NCBI GenBank assembly: GCA_910585015.1
Contig: CAJUCT010000037.1
Location: forward strand, 1-35,861
Origin: an uncultured Acetatifactor sp.
GTDB lineage: Bacteria > Bacillota > Clostridia > Lachnospirales > Lachnospiraceae
Direction: 5' to 3'
Length of the DNA: 35,861 bases
Below the pieces are notes generated by a model that saw only the letters and a program-made list of their open reading frames with translations, did no database searches and was not told the DNA's origin. The position numbers and the translations under genes were made by a program. Positions 30,851-35,861 of the stretch are shown in pieces (the stretch's first letter is position 1; the number at the start of each line of letters is the position of its first letter).

Positions 30851-32643
30851 TTCTTTCCTCCCTGAAGCTCAGATAGGCTCTTCTTCGCATCTGTATCGTG
30901 CATTTCTGCGGCCAACAACAAATATTGTTCTGCAAGTTCTTTGTTATATGGAAAGCCAAATTTTCCAAGTCTATACCAATCCCCTACATAGGCCATCGCT
31001 GCACAAACTTTATGCCTAGCTGCTTTTTTGATATAATTCACACCAGCTTCTTTAGTTTTTCCGCTTGAAAGCATCTCACCTTCGCAGTTTAGATAGTAGT
31101 CACCTAAAAGGGCCATGGCAAAGGGATGTTCTTGATCGGCCAGTTGCTTGAGTTTACGATGCGTTTCCGATTCTTCCGCATTGGATTTTGAAATCTCTAT
31201 ATACAAGCGAAATTCGTTTGCCAACTCGCTTACAAGACCACCTTTTCTTGCAAGATCATCTAAAATCGTAATATCATCATCTGCAAAAACCGCAAGTGCT
31301 GATCTAAAGATTTCCATTTCAAGATCATCGTTCCGCGATATGATTGCCTCAGCAATATCCACAATCTTTTTTCGATCTCGCAAATTGGTATAATAATCCA
31401 TCATTGTGGAAACTTTACTAAGCGAATAGCACAGTCGAACTTTTTTAGCATATCGTTGCTCTCGAATGATAAGCGGGTCTAAGCAAATACGTTGATAAAT
31501 CAAATTACAGTTTTCCAACGTATCAATTTCTTGTTTCAAAGTTTCAAGGTCCCTGTATGGGGTGTCATACCCAATAGACTTTTCATCCATTTTTGCAATT
31601 ATACTTTTATCGCCATATTGCACGAAAGCCTTTCCAACAACATCCAGAATCCCGCAATAATCGGCCATTTCACACAGAGCTTTTCCATATTCTCGATTTG
31701 CCAGATAGAAGTTAATATAGGCATTAACATCGTATAAATTCTCAGCTAACAAATTTGCTGCGTTTTCTTCGCTACACTGTGAAAAAGTATATTGCAGATC
31801 CTCGCCCCAATCGTAAGGTGACTTGAAATCTCCAACATCCAATTTTGTTGCCATGAATGTCTTTAAGATCATGTGAAGCGTCATCAGATGATTGCGCCAC
31901 ATATCTTTGATGCCCATTTGAAATTCTTGTGATTCCTTTATCTCGTTTTTGCTTTGCCGAATGATCCTCCGATTATACAGATTTGCAACTTGTGATTTTG
32001 CAAGATTTTTTGCACCGTGAAGAGCCTCACCGCCTAAATTCAAAGCACCAGCAATTACTGTCCCTTTCACTGCACCTCCCAAGCCAAAGCCGCCTCCTAC
32101 CCAGCGATTGGTTCTAGGCGTTGCAGCGTTTTTTCGAGCAATATCCATAATTTTTTTAGCGTCACCAAAGCCTTTTGCAATTTCGTATACTGGCTCCCAC
32201 ATATAAGATACATCCCACAAAAACGCTAGGCTTTTCTCTGCATAATGGGAATCAACCTCGCAACCAGAACTTCTCATAAACGCAACCGCACTCAAAGCAA
32301 TATCTTCTGCCAAAGATTGAAGTTTCTTTTCCCCCACTTCTACCATTGTGTCAAATGACAGGTAGTGCATCCATTCGGCTAATTCTTTCCATGAGTTCTC
32401 AAAGACAAGGTTCATAAAATTGTTAAGCGCAATTACAAACCTATGGCTTTCTGGCACAGAAATGGTATAGCCGCCAATCTGAAATGTCTTTCCTTCATTT
32501 ACATCAAATTTAGGGCAGGATGGCATAATTTTGTTTAAGGTTGAATCAAAAATGGTTTCATTGATTATTTGCATATCAGCTTGACAAAACGGGCACTTTG
32601 ACATTCCGTTATATAGCTGACTTCCACAATGATAGCAAAACAT
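30847..32643 (-). CDS. Zinc-ribbon, glycine-rich segment, Sel1-repeat protein
   Basis: The 598-aa protein starts with MFCYHCGSQLYNGMSKCPFC, the same ribbon spacing as its two neighbours. Near residues 185-215 lies VGGGFGLGGAVKGTVIAGAL and a continuing glycine/alanine-rich amphipathic stretch that might enter a membrane. A long helical part and C-terminal Sel1-like repeats (GVNYIKKAARHKVCAAMAYV; AEQYLLLAAEMHDTDAKKSL) follow. AGGAGGAACTT precedes the ATG. It is the first gene of the three-gene set ending at 28179. No signal peptide is seen. The Gly-rich segment is reminiscent of effector or pore-type proteins, an inference only. Confidence 0.8.
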   Translation of the reverse strand: MFCYHCGSQLYNGMSKCPFCQADMQIINETIFDSTLNKIMPSCPKFDVNEGKTFQIGGYTISVPESHRFVIALNNFMNLVFENSWKELAEWMHYLSFDTMVEVGEKKLQSLAEDIALSAVAFMRSSGCEVDSHYAEKSLAFLWDVSYMWEPVYEIAKGFGDAKKIMDIARKNAATPRTNRWVGGGFGLGGAVKGTVIAGALNLGGEALHGAKNLAKSQVANLYNRRIIRQSKNEIKESQEFQMGIKDMWRNHLMTLHMILKTFMATKLDVGDFKSPYDWGEDLQYTFSQCSEENAANLLAENLYDVNAYINFYLANREYGKALCEMADYCGILDVVGKAFVQYGDKSIIAKMDEKSIGYDTPYRDLETLKQEIDTLENCNLIYQRICLDPLIIREQRYAKKVRLCYSLSKVSTMMDYYTNLRDRKKIVDIAEAIISRNDDLEMEIFRSALAVFADDDITILDDLARKGGLVSELANEFRLYIEISKSNAEESETHRKLKQLADQEHPFAMALLGDYYLNCEGEMLSSGKTKEAGVNYIKKAARHKVCAAMAYVGDWYRLGKFGFPYNKELAEQYLLLAAEMHDTDAKKSLSELQGGKK

Positions 32644-32852
32644 AAGTTCCTCCTATGTAGTCGATGGATTACGGAGTTGCGCATTCAAGCTGATGCCATG
32701 TTTTTTGTCCAATATATTCTCTATAACAATCCCAGTCGGATTTTCTTTTCTTACAAAGCAAGAGAATCTTCAAAGGAAGTATACAACAATCTCCCATAAA
32801 GTGCAAGAGGTTGAAATGCAATAGGATATAAGTGTTTGTCCTGCAAAAATGT

Positions 32853-33054
32853 CTCTATGAACTGCGTAAGGCCAAGAATGTGACCTAATACCGAATGTTT
32901 ATCGACCTGGGTATCGACCAGACCTCTATCAGCAGCTATGACATCAAACGGCCAAGCCGCATATTCGCTCTCGCTCTTTGAATCGTTGCCCAGGAATCAC
33001 AAGGAACGAGTGATCGGCTACGTTGAAGCATTGCGGGGCCAGCAGATAGAATAA
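32853..33054 (+). pseudogene. Remnant of an XRE-family HTH regulator
   Basis: Translation gives LYELRKAKNVT, stop, YRMFIDLGIDQTSISSYDIKRPSRIF, stop, then in a shifted frame LPRNHKERVIGYVEALRGQQ, stop. This is the outline of a Cro/C1-type repressor with a typical C-terminus, broken by stops and a frameshift. DNA from 32644 to 32852 holds no other gene. Confidence 0.7.
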
Positions 33055-33064
33055 AGCCGGCTAC

Positions 33065-33589
33065 CTACACTTTCGTCATTTGAAGTGACACCGGATGCAA
33101 GATCAGAACTTTCTTTTGCAACTTTCGGGCATATCGCACCGTGGCCGCAGTTCCCCCACGCCACTCCCCATTATAGACGGCCAGCAGTACACTAGATGCC
33201 TCAACCAAACGATGGTTCCGGTCGAGCATACAGCCGTCGTAATACTCTCGGCTCACATACTCCACGGAGTCAGCCTGCTCCAATATTGTACGATACCGCT
33301 CCTGCGCTGCATCGCTCCACTTGTTGGACTGTCCCACATGAGGCAGGATAAGGTTGAGCTTCAGTGTGGGGACTTCCTTACGCAATTCCAGAGCAATCAA
33401 CGCTGCCCAGCAGTCTACGCCATCTGCTCCCCCACTGTAGAAGTCCGTCACCCCGGCCTCGGCCAATGCCGTGATTTGCTTTTTCAGGGCCGCTTTCAGC
33501 GCCATGCACCTCTCGTCTGCTTCGTTGTACCGCCAAGGGAACTTATGCGGACGATGGCCTGTGAAGGCGCAAGATTGGTATTTGTCCAT
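33065..33589 (-). CDS. SLOG-family protein (DUF1273/YspA-like)
   Basis: CAFTGHRPHKFPWRY (7-21) and DFYSGGADGVDCWAA match the nucleotide-binding loops of the DUF1273 branch of the SLOG superfamily, followed by LNLILPHVGQSNKW and a Rossmann-like end. SLOG domains bind NAD-derived or other nucleotide ligands, and comparative work ties some to conflict systems. At 174 aa it is a single domain with no fused effector. AGGAG lies about nine bases before the ATG. It stands between a broken XRE gene and an intact divergent XRE regulator, so control by the latter is plausible. Confidence 0.88.
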   Translation of the reverse strand: MDKYQSCAFTGHRPHKFPWRYNEADERCMALKAALKKQITALAEAGVTDFYSGGADGVDCWAALIALELRKEVPTLKLNLILPHVGQSNKWSDAAQERYRTILEQADSVEYVSREYYDGCMLDRNHRLVEASSVLLAVYNGEWRGGTAATVRYARKLQKKVLILHPVSLQMTKV

Positions 33590-33741
33590 CCTTTACCACT
33601 CCTAGCATCGTAAAATCGACATTTAATTCCAATACTTTTCCTATTGTAACGATAACTGCCTAAAAAGTCAATGAATCGTTGATTGAAATAAATGATACAT
33701 AGACCGCCTTTGCGATAGAATACAAATAAGGTGGTGAAGCC

Positions 33742-34041
33742 ATGTATTATTCTGAATTTGGCGATAATCTCAGAAAACTGCGTAAAAGCCGGAATCTTAC
33801 GCAAAAAGAACTGGGTATGCAGGTTGGGCTATCAAAGGCAGTTGTGAGCAAATACGAAAATTCGCTGGGTTATCCCACCTTTGATGTGCTTGTCAATATT
33901 GCTTCTTTCTTTGGTGTTACAACAGATTTTCTCCTAGGTGTATCCAGTGGCAAAACGATAGATGTATCTGCATTATCAGACAGCCAGGTTGCCCTCATAC
34001 AACAAACAATATCGGAATTTATAAAAGCAAATCAGAAATAA
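33742..34041 (+). CDS. XRE-family transcriptional regulator
   Basis: This 99-aa protein has a Cro/C1 helix-turn-helix (EFGDNLRKLRKSRNLTQKEL; QVGLSKAVVSKYENSLGYPT) and a C-terminal helix ending FIKANQK. It is typical of single-domain XRE repressors on mobile elements. AAGGTGGTGAAGCC precedes the ATG. The divergent neighbour is the SLOG gene, 152 bp away, suggesting it controls that gene or its own. It is followed by a hairpin. Confidence 0.9.
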   Translation: MYYSEFGDNLRKLRKSRNLTQKELGMQVGLSKAVVSKYENSLGYPTFDVLVNIASFFGVTTDFLLGVSSGKTIDVSALSDSQVALIQQTISEFIKANQK

Positions 34042-34045
34042 CAGG

Positions 34046-34080
34046 ACAAGGGAGCATCCTCTATGCGGACGCTCCCTTGT
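34046..34080 (+). terminator. Terminator of the XRE gene
   Basis: The 10-bp stem ACAAGGGAGC / GCTCCCTTGT (34046-34055 and 34071-34080), extended by inner TCC/GGA pairs, lies right after the stop. Confidence 0.65.
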
Positions 34081-34126
34081 TCGTACCACATTTGTCCATA
34101 GTACGTCTAATCTAAGGAACAACAAA

Positions 34127-34162
34127 AACCGCAGGACAGATTTTAAGGTCTGCCCTGCGGTT
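34127..34162. terminator. Hairpin in the gene-free region
   Basis: AACCGCAGGACAGA (34127-34140) pairs with TCTGCCCTGCGGTT (34149-34162) apart from one mismatch. It is followed by few T residues on the plus strand, but AAAA precedes the left arm. It may be a second terminator or part of an element end. Confidence 0.5.
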
Positions 34163-34218
34163 CTCTGTGTACATGGTATCTAAAACCATTCGTCAAATGT
34201 AGTTCTGGACAAGAAGCT

Positions 34219-34278
34219 AATACTATGCTAAACTGAAACAAACTAAGACAAACTGAAATAAGCCAAAATTGACTGCCA
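34219..34278. repeat. 10-bp phased direct repeats, second array
   Basis: Successive 10-base units are AATACTATGC, TAAACTGAAA, CAAACTAAGA, CAAACTGAAA, TAAGCCAAAA and TTGACTGCCA. The AAACT core recurs exactly once per turn in the central three. The same kind of unit precedes the HTH gene at 27909. The array lies about 60 bp from the 18-bp inverted repeat, where an excisionase-binding site would be expected. No gene is credible in 34163-34481. Confidence 0.6.
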
Positions 34279-34339
34279 AAAAGAAAACAAAATAGTTTTG
34301 ATTTTTCCAGAATATCAATAGAATATGATACATTCTGCG

Positions 34340-34357
34340 ATACTTCACCTTGATTGT
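34340..34357 (-). repeat. 18-bp repeat, right copy
   Basis: The sequence is the exact reverse complement of bases 9-26. With the left copy it encloses nearly the whole array of element genes. It is followed by the toxin-antitoxin locus on the right. See the finding on the 18-bp repeats. Confidence 0.6.
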
Positions 34358-34394
34358 ATTGGCGAAGCAAACCATACTGATTTAAGCAGATTTT

Positions 34395-34424
34395 ATCCCC
34401 TGCGGGCGGCGGCCTACAGGGGAT
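34395..34424 (-). terminator. Probable terminator of the toxin-antitoxin operon
   Basis: The 8-bp stem ATCCCCTG / CAGGGGAT encloses a GC-rich loop; the minus strand continues AAAATCTG. The U-run is weak. Confidence 0.45.
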
Positions 34425-34481
34425 ATTTGCGTCATAATGCTGCATTTCAAAACGTAGGCATGACCGCAAATCCAGTGATGC

Positions 34482-34763
34482 CTATTCCCCGAATACATCG
34501 CTATGTGTCCCATTGCGAACCAGCGTCAGCACCAGCACATCATCATCGATGCGATACACCAGTAGCCAGTCGGGGAGTATGTGACACTCCCGATGCCCTG
34601 CCCAGTTTCCGGACAAATTGTGATCTTTGTTCTTCTCCGGCAGTTTCTCTCCCCTAGACAACGCACGGATAATATCATCCAGCAAAGAGGTGTCCAGATG
34701 ACGTTTTGCCGCTAGCTTATAATCCTTTTTGAATTGAGAAGTCCAGACGATTTCCCGCTTCAT
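34482..34763 (-). CDS. YafQ-type mRNA interferase toxin
   Basis: This 93-aa protein matches the YafQ branch of the RelE/ParE toxin superfamily: MKREIVWTSQFKKDYKLAAK, DHNLSGNWAGHRECHILPDW, VYRIDDDVLVLTLVRNGTHS and DVF. The His in DHN, His and Asp in CHILPD, His in GTHS and Phe in DVF correspond to the ribonuclease active site. Such toxins cut mRNA on the ribosome. Its start overlaps the antitoxin's stop (ATGA), as usual for this pair. No key residue is missing, so the toxin is probably active. Confidence 0.93.
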   Translation of the reverse strand: MKREIVWTSQFKKDYKLAAKRHLDTSLLDDIIRALSRGEKLPEKNKDHNLSGNWAGHRECHILPDWLLVYRIDDDVLVLTLVRNGTHSDVFGE

Positions 34764-35035
34764 CGTTTCAACTCCCGCAACGCTTCTTCCACATCACTAT
34801 AGTGGGGTACAGTAGGATCGTGCGCAATCCTCTCCGCCTCCAGCATAGCCGCAATCGTTTCCTTATTAGGCCGCTCCTGCCGAACCTCAAAGGGCAGGCC
34901 ACCTACGCGAATGGCTTGACGGAGGAAAATATTGATGGCAGTGGTCAGGGTCATTCCCAGGTCATTAAAAAGCTCCTCGCACTGCTGCTTGACCTCACTG
35001 TCCATACGGACGCTGAAATTGGTTGTATCTGCCAT
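34760..35035 (-). CDS. DinJ/RelB-family antitoxin
   Basis: This 91-aa protein has the ribbon-helix-helix N-terminus NFSVRMDSEVKQQCEELFND followed by GMTLTTAINIFLRQAIRVGG. The C-terminal tail EALRELKR would bind the toxin. It represses its own promoter with the toxin in the known family. AAAGGAGCC precedes the ATG. A near-consensus promoter with a palindrome TTGCAATGCAA in the spacer lies just upstream. Confidence 0.93.
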   Translation of the reverse strand: MADTTNFSVRMDSEVKQQCEELFNDLGMTLTTAINIFLRQAIRVGGLPFEVRQERPNKETIAAMLEAERIAHDPTVPHYSDVEEALRELKR

Positions 35036-35066
35036 AGCAAAGGCTCCTTTCCATTTTCTATGTCTA

Positions 35067-35095
35067 TTATACTCCTATTGCAATGCAAAATCAAT
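35067..35095 (-). promoter_or_regulatory. Promoter and probable operator of the toxin-antitoxin operon
   Basis: On the minus strand TTGATT (35095-35090), a 17-base spacer and TATAAT (35072-35067). The 11-bp palindrome TTGCAATGCAA (35079-35089) fills most of the spacer, where a ribbon-helix-helix antitoxin could block polymerase. Confidence 0.8.
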
Positions 35096-35120
35096 CTGAT
35101 AGCCACATTTTTTAAAAACA

Positions 35121-35148
35121 ACCACCGAAGCTATTTAGCCCCGGCGGT
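35121..35148 (-). terminator. Terminator after the DUF3990-partner gene
   Basis: On the minus strand ACCGCCGGGGC pairs, with G-U wobbles, with GCTTCGGTGGT, and TGTTTTTAAAA follows. It separates this operon from the toxin-antitoxin promoter. Confidence 0.7.
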
Positions 35149-35186
35149 CTGCTCCACATTTTGAAGCACCCTTGGCACCTCTACGC

Positions 35187-35630
35187 TCAGGCGCAAACAG
35201 TGCCCTCTTTATAGCACTCATGGATATATTGCCTCGACTGATAGTAGAAATCCGTGTTGTAATTTGAGATGGCATCGCTGATCCATGAGGTGTAGACCTC
35301 CACCAGACGGTCAATGATATGCTCCTCGTCATCGCCGGAAATATCCTCAATCAACCGTTCGTAGACCTCGCCAATCGTCCAGTAGTCGGGTACATCATAA
35401 CGGCAAGAGGCTACGTTATCGAAAGTGCCTTTCGGGATACTCAGGTTCGTAATAAAGTCATCCGCTGTTTTTTCAATCATCTCACAGTGGAAAACATCTG
35501 CATAGCGGTAGATACGCCTGATTGTTTTCTCTCCCATAAAGCGAACCAGCTCGGAACGCTTCAGATTCCGCTCCCGGCCGATGTATTCAATCAGGCTGCA
35601 AGTATAAAACAGGTCGCTATTATTTTTCAT
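35187..35630 (-). CDS. Uncharacterised partner of DUF3990 (probable toxin-antitoxin component)
   Basis: From MKNNSDLFYTCSLIEYIGRE the protein is 147 aa and helical, with RSELVRFMGEKTIRRIYRYA and KTADDFITNLSIPKGTFDNV, then VASCRYDVPDYWTIGEVYER. Genes of this kind are usually found directly beside DUF3990 genes in Clostridia, so it is probably an antitoxin or co-factor. The ATG at 35630 lies 11 bases inside the end of the DUF3990 gene; a GTG at 35642 is possible but too close to its AAGGGA. Its activity is unknown. Confidence 0.75.
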   Translation of the reverse strand: MKNNSDLFYTCSLIEYIGRERNLKRSELVRFMGEKTIRRIYRYADVFHCEMIEKTADDFITNLSIPKGTFDNVASCRYDVPDYWTIGEVYERLIEDISGDDEEHIIDRLVEVYTSWISDAISNYNTDFYYQSRQYIHECYKEGTVCA

Positions 35631-35861
35631 CCCGGACTTCACTTCCCTTCACAAATGACAGCGTAGTTAAGGCTCTGGCCGTATGGAAACTGATCTGATG
35701 TGTCGGCCTTTTGAACTTTGCAAGCTCCCAAAAGGCTTCCCTGCTGATTTTCCCGTCCGCAAAGTTCTGGACATAGTTGAAGATGGTGTCATTGGCCATA
35801 GGGCCTTCTACTATGTCATAGTCATGAGGATTCCCCAACCGGCAGGACACGATGAAATCCA
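35620..35861 (-). CDS. DUF3990 protein, ADP-ribosyltransferase-like, 5' part missing
   Basis: The frame is open to the window end, so only the C-terminal 80 residues are here. SCRLGNPHDYDIVEGPMAND, FADGKISREAFWELAKFKRP and THQISFHTARALTTLSFVKG are the C-terminal signature of DUF3990, assigned to the ADP-ribosyltransferase-like fold and usually regarded as a toxin. The N-terminal part with the NAD-binding motifs lies outside the window. It overlaps the partner gene by about 11 bp, so the two are coupled. Confidence 0.88.
   Translation of the reverse strand, partial: DFIVSCRLGNPHDYDIVEGPMANDTIFNYVQNFADGKISREAFWELAKFKRPTHQISFHTARALTTLSFVKGSEVRDEK

Noticed and set aside
27836..34278. Short repeat arrays considered as CRISPR
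   Set aside because: Units are only 10 bp with no spacers, and no cas gene is present in the window.
34143..34469. A 108-codon minus-strand frame crossing the 18-bp repeat
   Set aside because: It has no ribosome binding site, runs through the 10-bp repeats and a hairpin, and shows no domain.

Overview
The window looks like accessory, horizontally mobile DNA from a gut-type Gram-positive anaerobe of the class Clostridia. The evidence is strong AGGAGG-type ribosome binding sites, long co-directional runs of overlapping small genes, a surface protein anchored by SLH motifs, and domain families common on clostridial integrative elements (large serine recombinase, DUF3560, DUF3846, DUF932, YqaJ nuclease, DUF262). 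No rRNA, tRNA or CRISPR array was seen. No relaxase or type IV secretion gene is visible, so this is either part of a larger element or a composite of several.

Layout. 1-3.3 kb: a large serine recombinase on the minus strand with a small upstream protein, an uncharacterised 168-aa protein, and a gene-poor stretch holding a 108-bp MITE-like inverted-repeat element. 3.3-7.2 kb: an uncharacterised 560-aa protein on the plus strand, convergent with an AAA-ATPase/PD-(D/E)XK protein that has a good promoter with operator-like dyads. 7.3-9.3 kb: a small replication module with a Rep-like protein, an AT-rich repeat region, a divergent excisionase-type HTH protein and a coiled-coil protein. 9.3-12.9 kb: a minus-strand operon of four uncharacterised proteins, then a PP-loop (PAPS-reductase-like) protein and a resolvase. 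A four-segment attenuator-like leader separates the two parts. 13.1-16.2 kb: a secreted SLH-anchored protein with InlB-type repeats. 16.2-18.5 kb: a DUF262 protein with a small partner, and a divergent protein with an HExxH motif.

18.5-27.7 kb is a nearly continuous minus-strand block. It encodes a probable single-strand DNA-binding or annealing protein, a YqaJ/lambda-type exonuclease, a DUF932 protein, a sigma-like factor, a DUF3846 protein, several tiny zinc-ribbon proteins, a DUF3560 protein and an NAD-dependent DNA ligase. Together this looks like a DNA replication and recombination toolkit. It is headed by a 27-codon gene and a patch of 10-bp phased direct repeats in front of a second excisionase-type HTH gene.

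28.1-32.7 kb holds three tightly packed genes whose products all start with the same zinc ribbon and carry Sel1 repeats, a probable PH-like domain, a glycine-rich segment or a charged helix plus membrane anchor. This is the best candidate for an undescribed system. It is followed by an XRE-type pseudogene, a SLOG/DUF1273 protein and an intact XRE regulator. After a second 10-bp repeat array and an 18-bp inverted copy of the sequence at the window start, the right end carries a YafQ/DinJ-type toxin-antitoxin pair and a DUF3990 (ADP-ribosyltransferase-like) gene with its usual partner, cut by the window edge.
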